From: Piper betle
Taxonomy: Eukaryota > Streptophyta > Magnoliopsida > Piperales > Piperaceae
Direction of reading: 5' to 3'
Length of the DNA: 64,000 nt
NCBI GenBank assembly: GCA_033002965.1
Contig: JAURVB010001871.1
Coordinates: 62,001 to 126,000, forward strand
The notes under the pieces: generated by a model
The model's input: only the letters and a program-made list of their open reading frames with translations
Database searches by the model: none
Told to the model about the DNA's origin: nothing
Translations under genes and position numbers: made by a program
Shown here: piece after piece, positions 1 through 12,915 of the stretch
Position numbering within the stretch: position 1 is the first letter of the stretch
Layout of the letters: every line of letters starts with the position of its first letter

Positions 1-1999
1 TGCAAATGAAGTTAGAAGGTTCCTTATCTTGTAGTAACGTAAACACTAGGTCGAAGTTACCTGTTCCACATACCTGCGAGATGAAATTTAACACACAGAG
101 CATCATCAAGTGCCACGATGTAATACTCTAACACTCGATCTTCACTGTACTTGGTATGCTCCTCGTCATGTTCTGGGACTTTGAGGCTTATGCACCCTAC
201 AGATGATCGTTAGAGTATCCTAAAGTTAATACCTTGTACAATAATAATAATAATAGTAAAATAATAATGCTTAAGCACACAACATACCACAACATTCTAT
301 CACCACGTGCATCAGGTTCAGGGCACTAGCCCACAACACACTATAAAAACTCAAGTATCCAGATAAATATGTTCCAAATGCACCAAATATTTTGGCACAT
401 AAGCTCAAAATACATAAGTAACACAATACAGAAGCCACAAACAATAAAAATCAGTAGTATCCCTGCCATGAGCCTCCCGATCCGACCACCTATGCCAGTT
501 GCTAATATAGAGACATACCTACATATATGTATAGGAAAAACGTCAATAATTAACAAGTTGATTGCCGATCTAAAATAACTATCGGTAAAACAATACTAGC
601 TAATGGGTGTCTCAACACCCATAAGAAATTCACTGAACCTAGAATATCACCACATACATCAAGCCAAAACAATTGTTGTCCGATAAACAAAAAAGAGTAG
701 AAATCGGATCTTACAACAGTGCAAGGCACATGCCCAAAATGTCATCGACAGCATGGCCCAAAGTGCAATGCTAGCAAGGAGACAGAGAGACATTCACATA
801 TGGAATCCACCACACTCACACGTATATATAATATATAAGGCCTGGGTAGGGCTTTATAATATACAATTTCTAGATCATAAGTTCGAAAAACCATTAAGGG
901 ATCTCAACCTTTAAGTTTTATTAAACTATGGAAAATTCGGGCAAATGGTCTGGTATTGGAGGGATCCGATAAAACACCACCGATGTCATTCTATGTCTAA
1001 AACTTGATGAAAACTCATTCATAGTGTCAAGCAGGAGATGAAGCAAAGGATCCTCCAAACCTGGGTAAGTCGAGGTCATTGTCCTAACTCAGTGAACTCA
1101 CTCTGCATCTCTTAATAAGTGAAAAGGGAACCCTAATCACTCGCCGACCAATATGGCACAAAAAACAAGGTAAAACTTCCACATGAGCACAACATTAAAG
1201 TATTCAATCTTACTTAATGATGTGTTAAACCCTATTAAGTAACCTTATTAGGGTTTAGGGTTTCGTGTATACTTAATGGAAAAATCCTACACTTAGGATT
1301 TTATCAAACGGTCTTAACCAAAAAATTTTGGACAGGACAAATGGTGTCCAATTGGTCTAAAATTTGGACCAATGGGCCCTGACACTTTAAGGTTCAGACA
1401 CAAAAATTACTGAATGCTGGCTCATGGTCCAACATGGTAAACAAGGCCCACCAACGTTAAGGTAAGGTACTAGGAACAATATTCTTGGCCTGCTCACCAA
1501 TTTTGCTAAGTGTCATTTATATGCTTAGTGACTCCAAATGGTTTTGTGGGTGTAGTTAAGTCAACACTGGCTTGAGTCCAATATGATTTCAGGTTCAAAC
1601 TCCAAGTGGTTGGGGCTAACGGGACTCAGAAACACAGAGTATTGGCTAGGTCATTTCTAGAGTTGGGTGGTCCTAATGGGCTTGGGAAAATCCTAGCTTT
1701 TGAACCACTAGGCCAAATGTTCCCAAATTTGGCTATGACACTAATGGAGTACAAACTAAGTTTTGGGATAAATTTCATTGAAATCAATCACTATTTGACT
1801 AGGGTTTTAGATTTTACATCCAAAATCAAGGAACTAGGATTTTACCTTGCATTCTTTCACATTCCAGAAGATAGACCAATCTAACCATCTATATGATATT
1901 TATTTAATCCCAAAACTTACATATTTATAGAAAACAATTATGAAGTCATTATGTAATTTTTTTAGATTTTATTAATATCTTTATGGGGCTCACCATGAA
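1..1999. other. Non-coding stretch, no gene recognised
   Basis: About 2 kb of AT-rich sequence. The longest open frame, about 92 codons at 1606-1884 on the plus strand, resembles no protein family I know and has no exon-like neighbours. A short ATA/AAT run lies near 240-255. Because the following kilobase is LTR-like, this part may be interior or flank of the same old retroelement, but no protein domain supports that. Confidence 0.4.
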
Positions 2000-3060
2000 G
2001 CACAATCTTAGAGTATCGCAAAACATACATATATCACAGCTTTCAAGGGATCATTTCAGCATGGTGATTTTTCATACAATAGTTAACATCCTAAGCTACA
2101 CGAATGCAAAAGATTGCATCAAAATGTGACCTAAAATAGGGTGGAAAATTTGGGGAAAGTGGTGGGTAGGCTATTAGAAATAGTAAAGCTGCCACCTGTC
2201 ACCAATTTTGGCTCCCATACATGCTCATAGAGGCTATTATAGGCAAAACATATCCCATACAACTTTTAGATCTACTCCTCAGGAACATAAAAAGACCAAG
2301 ATTATGCAAAACTAACATCTACAATGTAAGAAATGTTTTTTCTACCAAAATAGTGCATTACTGTGAGTATACCATAATCAGAAAATCATAACTATTTTTA
2401 TATAATTCCAAATGAGATAAAACCAAGTTTTATTGCTCCTAAGACAAAAATATACATGAATAAAATACAAAAACATAACACAACCGCATGAAAATGGATA
2501 CAAAAATGTCGATTATGAGGAAAAAGGAAAGACCGTTACCTCACAAGGGGATAGGAGGAGGTCTATTAGGGTGTCCCACCGCAAGACCTTCAATTCTTAG
2601 GGCTTTGTCTAGGCATGGAGAGGCTAGGAAGGCCTAGGAAGGCTGGGAAGGAAGTGAGAAAGCAAAGTAGGAAGGAGAAGGGTAAAGCACGGAGGAGAAA
2701 GAGTGAAAATGATGGAGAAGGGCGTAATTTATAGAGAACGGGAAAGGACCTAGTGCAATGGTAGTCTCCCAACACCTTTGCACTGGCCTCTGCAAGCTAG
2801 ACTAAGGAAAGCCAAAAAACTAGGCACACGACCTATTGAACTGAATCACAAGTGAGTTTGGGTCAAACCTCTGGGCGCATGGTACTGACGCAATGCCTTT
2901 AAAAAGGATGAGAGCGGCTTTGAGCCCTTACCCAAAACCCTAACTTTAATTGGGTTGGCGCAAGGGCACTGTCACGGTACCCTTGCACTCAACGCAAGTT
3001 TTGCACGCTTAGGGTTTTCACCCTGGTTAGGATCGAATGAAAGGGCTTCAAGCACACAAC
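2000..3060 (-). repeat. Degenerate LTR-like repeat, relative of 51644-52900
   Basis: Read on the minus strand, this block follows the same order as the plus strand at 51644-52900: a G/C-rich part with repeated words about cheap 'caagggcac'-type runs, a pyrimidine-rich stretch, a short leader ending in a 'gtgaggtaa'-like word, then an AT-rich tail containing 'aaaaatagttatg' and 'aggtggcagcttta'. The similarity is patchy but collinear for about 1 kb. No coding frame is present. The layout matches the long non-coding LTRs of plant Ty3/gypsy elements. Ends and target duplication were not found. Confidence 0.45.
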
Positions 3061-3439
3061 AAACACCCTAGACTCGCAAGGGACACAACCTTAAACCTAA
3101 GTAGACTCAACACGATTGGAAATCAAAAATAAAAGCCGCGACGACGTAGCGTCAAATTGGGTCAACTAAATATTGGAAGAGGCGAGGCTTTGGCTCAAAC
3201 AGGCAATACCCCCATACATAAGATCATAGCAAAGAGGCTGGTCAGTTTCGGTCAAAACTAAATAGGCACAAATACCCATTGGGCAAAAGTTGGATTTTAT
3301 GGTTGCTTGTTGGGTCTTATAGTCAAATTTTAATTCTAAGACCTTATATGTATAGGAGGATTTTATACTTTTTATTTGTGATTTCATAAAAATTTTCTCA
3401 TTTCTTCTCCCTGCCTTTCATTCATAATCTCCGCCACCG

Positions 3440-3867
3440 ACTTTTCACACGAAGCTATGAATTATTCTTTGACATAAAATTTTTTTATTGTAAATTCTTG
3501 AGAACCGAATAAAGCATTTTTTTAAGGCTTTTTCATCGAAAACAAAAGAGAACGGCCAAAAATATTCGATGCTTTTAGCTGCTCTGTTCACAAAAGGTGG
3601 CGAGCAAACGACGACAAGCGGGAGTCGCGTCGGATAAGACTGGGTGGGCCCCGGTGGGGCGTGGATGACCGATGCGTCCATTACTCACCCCCCGCTTCGA
3701 TGCCAAATCCCGCTACCCGACGAGATTTCTTCCATATACAGTAAAGGGTATGGGCCCCACAATCGTCCCCATGCAATCCTTATCACCATTCACCTGAGGA
3801 GATTTGGCCGATCTCGCTCCTCTCTTCTCGTCTCCGCCGGGGAGTAGTAGTAGGAAGTAGGCAAAGG
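3440..3867 (+). promoter_or_regulatory. Probable promoter and 5' UTR of the branching enzyme gene
   Basis: The block just upstream of the first ATG becomes GC-rich. It holds two TGGGCC-type site II/TCP-like words, near 3645-3655 (inside 'gtgggccccggtgggg') and near 3750 ('atgggccccac'). No convincing TATA box is placed. The transcription start cannot be read from sequence. Assignment rests on position and the motifs. Confidence 0.4.
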
Positions 3868-4259
3868 ATGTCAATGTCGTTGATCGCGAGCGCCGGCATG
3901 CGACTCCCCTGCTCTCCTCCGCCGCCGCCGCCGCCGCCGGCGCCCACTCCGGCCGGCCGCGCCTCGGCAGCCTCCATCGCAGCAACTGTTTCTTCTCCCT
4001 GTCTTCTCCAAGAAACGTGCATCAACCTGTATAATATTATATATATTCGATGTTATATATCGTTTACTCTCCGTTTTCGCGGCTAGTACTGGACTAGTGT
4101 CGGGGTCACGAATAAGCGTTCTTGTGCATTCTCAAACGTGGTGTTATGTGGTGATCTCTGGATCGTTCGCGTTTGTGTTGTTATCAACTTCAAGTGTATG
4201 ATATGGCTCGGATAACGTGTTCATTGGTCTCATAAGAAGAATTTGTTGTGCGGGTTCGC

Positions 4260-4695
4260 ATAGGTTGTTATTAGTATATGTGATGAATATAAGGTGTATG
4301 ATCGTGGAGGGGAAACGAATATGATTGATCCAATGAAGTATTGAAAATATGTTGTGCGTGCTTATTTTATGAATATGAGGTGTGTGATGATAGAGGAAAT
4401 TTCGATTGATTTAATGAAGTGTCACAATGCATTGAATATTTGTTGTCGTGATTGACTGGTAAACTGTTGGTGTCTATGTTATAAATTTTATGTTATGAAT
4501 TTGGTGCGTATGATGACGGACAGGAAATTTTGATTGATTTGATGAAGTATCATGAAACATTGAAGATTTGTAGTGTGTGTGTGTGTGTGAGTGATTGGTA
4601 CATTGTGGGTGTTTATGTTATGATTTTGGGTTGTATAATCATGGAGAAGAAGTTTTGATTGATCCAATGAAGTATCTTGAAGCGTAGAAAAGTTT
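4260..4695 (+). repeat. Degenerate minisatellite in branching enzyme intron 1
   Basis: Roughly four diverged copies of a unit of about 110-130 bp follow one another. Each copy shows 'gtgtatgat', 'ggaggaaat'-like, 'ttgattgat' and 'aatgaagtat' words, at about 4270-4345, 4370-4450, 4490-4580 and 4620-4690. A short GT run lies inside at about 4576-4590. It sits within the first intron, where plant genes often carry expression elements; no function is shown. Confidence 0.65.
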
Positions 4696-7600
4696 GATTG
4701 ATCAGTTAGCATTTTTGTCGTCCGTTGTTTGGAGGGGGTACAGAGCATTTTTGTCTTAGAGAAAGATGTAATCATCATAGACGTATAATTCTTTGCCCCT
4801 GCTTTACCATAACGTTTCTTTAGTTAGGCACTTAAGGAATGAATATGCCAATGTAAATGCCACTTTCTTCATCTTTTTAGGGTACAATCAAGTCGCTTGG
4901 AATGATAGTTCATTGGTTCTGTCAAACTGTATATTAGGGATCTTTTGAAATTTAATGGGTTTACACTAACAGAGTATATTCATCTGAATGACGAGAAAAA
5001 GGAAGCATATTTTGCTATTGCTCATGTTTGTTCATCCTCGTATTCATTTCCTCTTGTTTGGCATTTTAAATTTTTTCATCCTGCTTGTTTTGCAGGGAAG
5101 ATTTTTGCTGAAAAGCCACAGTATGGCGCAGATTCAAAATCGGCTACACTTGACTCAGAAGATAAAGTGCCGAGTTCTAGTGGGAAAAATAATAAATTTT
5201 CCCCACCCAGAGATCTGATTGTTAGTCATAAATTATCCACCGTTTGCATTCTACTCCATCTACCTGTTACAAATTGCACGATCTACAGTGAATAAAAACC
5301 AACTGGAATTCTGCTTTCCTATTTGCTTTTGTTTCTCATAAGTATAAAACTATATTGTGAAAATCAACTGGAAACTGGTTTCTGTTTTCTATTATTCTCT
5401 CTCATTTTAAGCTTACAAAAAAGGGTATCAAATTTTCTAATCTGCATTTTCCTACATTCATCCTAAACTGATGGTAGCAGTTAGTTTTAACTTTATCAGT
5501 TTGAGATGATGTTTCAATCATGACAACTAAGTTCTAGTCTTTTTGTTCTTTGAAGTCAGATTTCTCTGTTTGTCGATTTTATATGCTTTTATACCTTGGC
5601 AATTGCAAACTGCCAATAGAATATGTATTCTGCCAAAGCTTGCTTCAATGTTTGTCGATCTTGAATGTTTGCAAAATGTCATTAGGTAGAAGAAGTGGAT
5701 GTACTTGTAGAAGAAGGCAATGATGTTGGCAGGAAGGAATCTAATTCTTCTGGGGAGAATATTGATGAACTTAGCATTGATGGCGAGTTAAGTTCAGTGT
5801 CAAATGAAGCCTTGGAAAGTGTAGGCCTGAAAGAAGTTTTACCAAGAAGTATTCCTCCAGCTGGAACTGGACAAATGATATTTGAAATGGATCCACTTTT
5901 GAAAAATTATCGAACGCATCTTGATCATAGGTAATTTTTCTTTGACTATGAAGTTGTCACCTATTGGAAAGCTAGTAATGTAACTAATGCAATGTAAGCA
6001 ATAAATTTGAAGTCTTTTGTGTTTGAATAATATATTGGTGGGAGTTTTTTAGTATCTTTAATTTTTTCGTCGACTTATCCAATTTTAAAGCAGTACAAAA
6101 TTTCTAAATTCGCATGATACGGCTGTGACTGAATTTTTATTTAATACATTCTATTTGAAATGAACAACATAACCAAACATGTGTAAGAATGGACTGAATT
6201 TGTTTACATGAATATTCTCTAGGGCAGGGTTCATTAATAGCATATATATCTCCATTTTTGCTTGTCTAAGTGATTTATTTGATCTACAAAATTTTTATTG
6301 CTTGTGATTGTAGTTGTGTGAGATTATATATTAATCATGTCAACCAAATGTTACTTTTTACCTTCAATGAATCTGGGTAACAGCTTTATGTTGTCTTGCT
6401 AGTAAGTTGATCTATTTTAGTCAAGCTATTTGGTTCTTGTCATTACCTAGCTTTATTACTGTAGAAATAAGAAATTTGTTTTCGACGATTCCATTTTTAG
6501 CGTTTTTTGTTGTTACCGGTAGAAATTTATAGTTGACTGTTTCTATTTCTCGTTTCTACTGCATCCGCTGAGTATGACAAATTATGTGCTTGTTTGTGTC
6601 TTTACTTTTTTTCTTTTGGATCATGTGAAACCTATTAGAATGACTCTCTATCATGATACTTTGTTACCAGATTTAGCAAATATAAGCACTTGCACATCTC
6701 ATCGATATATCTGAAGGTGGACTGGATGCTTTCTCACGTGGATATGAAAAGTTGGGTTTCATCCGCAGGTATTCTTCTTCTTTCTATGGGTTTTTCCTTG
6801 TCGTTATGAGTGTGAGAAATGATAAATTTGTTATACAAGACCCATTCCTTACCTAGATGAGGTGCAGAGGATGGTAATTGTTGAGGGAGGGGCAAAATAT
6901 GATGTGATTTCATTGGATATTATCTCTTGGTTGTCCAATCACCTTCAAGTATTGTATAACATTAAGATTGTATGCTTTTAATATTTAGTATTAAATCATT
7001 CATTATCATTAACTTGATAGTATAGAGAGAGGAAGTGGTCAGTTGCATTATCACATGCATTTCTACTTGCTGTATTTTACCCATCTTCTCATGACATTTT
7101 ATATATTTCCACCCTTCTCATGATTTTTAGCAGTGATAATTATAGCATTTTCAATATGGAAAAAATGTATGCTTGATAATGAGAGGAATGAGCTCCATCA
7201 AGTGATGAAAGCAAGCAGAGTGGAGATGGAAGCAGTACACTGGCATGTGAATCAGAATTGGCACCTTAAAGGGACATTACTTGTTCTGTTAAACCTGAAA
7301 TAGTCTTAGCATGATATTACCATATCCATGAACTGAATTTTTTAATAATAAACTAGCTATTAGAGACCATTGATCAGGTGTTTATAACCTTCTCTTCAAT
7401 CTATCCAAGCAACATAATCTAGTAAAACAAACCATAATCTATAAATACAACTCTTAGTTTGAATACATTAACTAAGAAGCACATAGTGTCCTCTGTACAA
7501 AGGTGCCAAGCGAACAATGGTTGTATTCGGCCTATTCCCATACATTGATATTGATCCCTCTTATGTCCTGTTCATATTGCCAAACTTGTAATTTACATTT

Positions 7601-10600
7601 TCGTACTAGTGTATAATTTGCACACCTGAATCAATATTCCTCTCTTTCATGTGTGGCTGTGTGCATTAATGTGCCTCCTTATTGATCTTGTCAAGTCCAA
7701 AAGTTTGCAGCACTGTAACATTTTGTGACAAATGGATGTTAAACTTGTTTGTCAACAACGTAAAACTCAACGAGGATATTGAATTTGGTCAGTTCTACTG
7801 TATGGAGAGGCTGCCATCTTTTATTGCCTTGTTATTTAAACTCATAATTTGTCATGCTTACAACTAGTTATAGGTCTGTTGTTATTTTTTATTGTTTATT
7901 TATACATCATCCTTTCTATGATTTGTTTTGGGTATAGCATTTCAATTTTTTCTATCGCTCAGAAAGTCATAACTTTACTACTACTTTTTTTAGTGAAACT
8001 GGCATTGCATACCGCGAATGGGCACCGGGAGCAAAGGTATGTTTTCTTCTATAAGGAGTGAGTTCACTTCTATAGTTTTTTGTTCGCATCATCACTTCTG
8101 TAAGTTGAAGCATTACTGTTTTCTGTTTCTGTTTTCAGTCTGCATCTTTGATAGGAGACTTTAATAACTGGAACCCAAGTGCCGATGTCATGATAAGGGT
8201 AATAATGAATATGCTTGCTTTAACCATATAATGGATGGTTAGTTTAAATCTTTTGGTTTATGACCAGAATGACTTTGGTGTGTGGGAGGTTTTTTGCCAA
8301 ATAATGCTGATGGCTCACCTGCCATTCCTCATGGCTCCAGAGTGAAGGTAACACTTACCTACTGTTAAAATACTATTTTGAAAAAAACTGTAAATACATA
8401 TGCTTATACTGTTATCATGGACTCTAGTACTTTCTAACTAATTTAACCATTAAGAGACTTACTTCAAGTGGCAAAATTGTGTTCTATTGCATACACAGAT
8501 TCGCATGGATACTCCATCTGGTATTAAAGATTCAATTCCTGCATGGATAAAGTTTTCAGTACAAGCTCCAGATGAAATTTCATTTAATGGAATATACTAT
8601 GATCCTCCAGAAAAGGTTTGCAAGTTACCTGCCTTCAGCATTTGGGACTTAGATTAGTACTTGTTATTTTCTGTGCTATTTATTTGACATGTTTCTCATT
8701 TTAACACTAGTTGCATCTATATAACAGGAAAAGTATGTTTTCCAACATCCTCAACCAAAACGTCCCAAATCTCTTCGGATATACGAATCACACGTGGGAA
8801 TGAGTAGCAAAGTAAGTTTTTTGTATGTTCTGTTGTCAATTTTGTTTATTAGAGATGTGAAGGCAGAGGAGGAAGAGGAAACATTTATTGAAAATGTCAT
8901 TTCAAAAGCATGTTTGAAGTTTTTATTGATAAGCATAAGCAATAATCTTTATCAAATAATAGAGGATGATCCAACATTACACCTTTCAATGTTCTGGATA
9001 AGCTTGTAAGCTCATGGGATGTAAGCTAATTTTCTGTTTTGTATTTGAAAAATGTGGAAAAATAAGTTATAATCATTGATAAAATTTAAATTTTTGCGTC
9101 GTAATTTTTGAATAAATTAAATTTGCTAAGAAAACCAACAAGGGGAAATGACAAGCAGACCAAGCCTCTGGAGGCCAAAACAAATAGAAAAAATTTTACA
9201 TACAAAAATTTTGCATTATGGTTACCCATGTAAATAACAATATATTACCACACAATTTTAAGCATTACCCAAATAATTAAAGTATAATTGCAATTTATGC
9301 TTGGTTTCCATAGCGGTCATCTTTGTGGAGATCTTTGATGTAACAGACCTCTTTGATCTCTTGATGTGTTGTCTTGTTTCGCATTCGTGATGCTCATTTC
9401 ATTTTGAGCCTTATTTGGTGGATGATGTATTCTCTTAACTACTATTGTTAATAGTTAATTGCAAATGTGTGAAGTTTCTCTGGATTGCAGGAGCCAAAGA
9501 TTAACACGTATGTCAACTTCAGAGATGACGTGCTTCCTCGAATCAAAAGATTGGGATACAATGCTGTCCAGATTATGGCAATCCAAGAACACTCATATTA
9601 TGGCAGTTTTGGGTATCAACTGTTTAATTATGGACTGCACTGCTATCTAGAGTCTACTTGAATCATAAGATCTCATGGGCAATATTTCACTTTTGTGTCA
9701 GTGGCTTTGCTGTAGAGGTTTCTTTCTAAATAATATTAGCTCAATAGAGAATCCTCTACTTTTTTCTAGGTGACAATATTTGATTGATATTTTAACAATC
9801 ATATACAACTTCGAAGATTTAGGCATATATTCAGAGATTTTTTCATGGCATATAGTGTAAAGTTGGATTGTTTTGTACGCTCTTAAATGTGTATATGTAA
9901 GTGCTTCATGTTAACTCTCTTGCTTTCTTCGTTCTTCTGTTTCTCTTCTTTTGTACATTGGTTGTCTTCAAACCCAAAATGGAGCATGTTAACTTCTCTT
10001 CTTTCTCTGGTCAATTTTGTATGTCAGTTGCTGAGATTTCTATTGTTCTGGATATTTTTTAAAGTGTATTCTGTTCTGCACATTCTTGAATAAGAAAGTG
10101 TGTTGATTTCTCTTTTTCTGGTGAGCAGGTACCATGTTACGAACTTTTTGCACCAAGTAGCCGCTTTGGAACTCCAGATGAACTTAAATCTTTAATTGAC
10201 AGAGCTCATGAGCTGGGTTTACTTGTTTTGATGGATATTGTGCACAGGTGGTTGCCAAAGCTCCCATTATTTCGTTGGAGCTGCCTTACATGATCAAACA
10301 ATAGCTGCATTGCGATATATATATAATGATGTCTTTGTTGATGTTTTTTCACACCCGTATTCATTTGGAATAACAGTAAATTTATTCCATAAAGTTCTTT
10401 TCTCTTCCAGCCATGCCTCAAACAATGTTCTGGATGGATTAAATATGTTTGATGGTACAGATAGTCATTACTTCCACTCTGGCCCACAAGGTCATCATTG
10501 GATGTGGGATTCTCGACTTTTCAACTATGGGAATTGGGAAGTATGCAACAACTTTTGGTGTTAAGAAACTTTCTATTCCTTAGTTGTGTTCTTCTAAGTT

Positions 10601-12763
10601 TGGGTGTCCCTTGACTGGGTGTTTGCTTCAATAATTTTTGTAGGTTTTAAGGTTTCTCCTTTCCAATGCAAGATGGTGGCTACAAGAGTACAAGTTTGAT
10701 GGGTTTAGGTTTGATGGAGTTACTTCAATGATGTACACTCACCATGGTTTGCAGGTAACTGGCCTGTCCATCTCTTTTTTCTGTAAGCTTTCAGTCTTAT
10801 TGCAACATCGGAATAGAAGGGTGACTGTGTTTACTATTATATCCTAGCCACTTTTCAATGGAAAGTGTCTTGCCTGCTTCATATTTTGGAAGGATTTATT
10901 ATTTTATCCTTTTCTTAGAAGAAGTTACTGCTTGATGATTACTTCATGCACTTTTTGCAAATTTCGTGTTTCTTTGTAATTAAAATAGCATTTTAGTTTT
11001 GCTGCAAAGATGTTCTGAGTTGTTTAATGGCTACTGATATTCACTTATTCTTTTTACTTGCAGACTGCTTTCACTGGAAACTACCATGAGTATTTTGGCC
11101 TTGCCACTGATGTGGATGCTGTAGTGTATTTGATGTTGGTTAATGATGTCATCCATGGGCTTTATCCTGACGCTGTTTCCATAGGTGAAGATGTAAGAAT
11201 TTATCTTTTTGAATCTGTTGTTTTAAGTCATACTCTTTTAGTCACACCCTTCTAGCCATACATAAAGTTAGAGATATATAATTGACATTCATCCCAAATA
11301 TTATTCTGATAATAATTATGAATGCTGTAGATACTTTTCATCTCATGTAGTTTTAAAAGAATGTAGTTTTAAGTTATGGCGGTCAATTCTTTTTGACTAC
11401 AGCTTAGGAGTTATTTTTAGCATCCAGTGATTGCAACTGATTGTTAGCATTTGTCTTATATGTGGTTTGTGTGATTTAAACGACTGACAAAGTTTGTCAA
11501 CTGCACACACCAAGCGGCTTGCAAGACTGTTACTTTTAGATCTTTGATTAAACCCTAACTTTTTGTGGAAGCCTTTGCTCTTTGTTGCCTTGGTCAAATC
11601 ATTTTTTGTACTTGTGGTAAATTTACTTCTTGTAGGAGGGTCATACAATATGTTACTGAAACATCATCATTTTGTTACTGTTCCCTTAATTACTGAAAGA
11701 TTCAGGGCATTCTGAATATTTGCATATCATACCAGCTATCTGTTTTGTAAGCAACATCAACTTTGTGGGCTTAACTAAAACTTTAAAAGTATTTTATGCC
11801 TTTTTTAAAACATCGTAGACAGTGCCTGAGCTTAATACTTTTCATCACAGATTATCTTTTTAGTTTTAGTTGTTTTAGAAACTGTTACATTCCTACATGT
11901 CCTAGTACACGTTTCATGTTGACCAAGGGTTTTATTTTCTGATTTTGAAATAATCAATTAAGCATTGCTGATACTAGACTTATCTAAGCTTCTTTCTAGA
12001 TTTTCCAACCTCTTTGAGACTTTCTGAATAAAATTAAAAGATTAAGTAAATGTGAAGTTCTGATCTTGTCTTGGAGAGATCCTAGGGCTCCCATAACCAA
12101 AGATCTCACACATTTAAGTACCTTAATGTTAACAAAACTGATGTATTGAGTTGCTTGGTTGTTTTTTAATGTGGAACTGAACTGATTACCTGTTCTATTA
12201 TAGGTTAGTGGGATGCCCACTTTCTGTGTGCCAACCGAGCAAGGTGGTGTAGGATTTGATTACCGCCTTCACATGGCTGTGCCTGATAAGTGGATTGAAC
12301 TTCTTAAGTATGTTTATGAATCATTGCCAGACATTATTCTTCTCCTAAAACTTCAGTGGTCTTCCTTTAATCATTGCGCTGCTGTTTTGCTATATCGATT
12401 TGTCATATGCACCACAGAAAACATCTATTCATCAAGAGCTCTGCTGTTCACCTTCTCTTCAACCATGCTTCATTGTCTTTGTATGACCATCACTTGTCAT
12501 CGTTTACATTGTTGTTCCCTTACATTTCTACAATATCGTATCTGCTTGTATTGCTGCCACTCTTATTCATGTAGTTGTCCAAGCAGCTGCTTTACACTGT
12601 CATCACTGCTGCCAATGACCTTTTTACCTTATATGATGCTGAAATAATTGATTTTGGTGGATAGAGTAACACGAGTCTGTGTCTTCTAGTTACATGCTTG
12701 GCGTCTCTTGAGTCTTGATATTTATGTTGTATCATTCTTCTTGTGTTTGTTTATGTTCTTTCT

Positions 12764-12915
12764 TCTCATTATTGTATGTGCGCTTTTGCTTGTAATTTAA
12801 GAGATGAAATTTTTTCTGTGATGAACTCTGAAAAAAAATTCTTTTTATTATTGTATGTGCGCTTGCTTAATTTAAGAGATGAAATTTTTTCTGTGATGGA
12901 CTCTGAAAAAAATAT
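12764..12915 (+). repeat. Tandem duplication of about 76 bp in intron 15
   Basis: Two nearly identical adjacent copies share 'attattgtatgtgcgctt', 'agagatgaaattttttctgt' and 'ctctgaaaaaaa'. They lie wholly inside the intron between exons 15 and 16, away from splice sites. The high similarity indicates a recent event. Confidence 0.8.

Noticed and set aside
1606..1884. 92-codon plus-strand frame as a small gene
   Set aside because: No start context, no homology I can recognise, and repeat-like surroundings.
6671..6715. Alternative acceptor in exon 4 that would avoid the frameshift
   Set aside because: The frame leading into EGGLDAF has TAG and TAA just inside the exon; later AG sites give the wrong phase with exon 3 or keep the TAA.
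12213..12647. 144-codon plus-strand frame
   Set aside because: It begins inside branching enzyme exon 15 and runs through its splice donor into the intron; after the exon the translation is low-complexity Cys/Leu/Ser.
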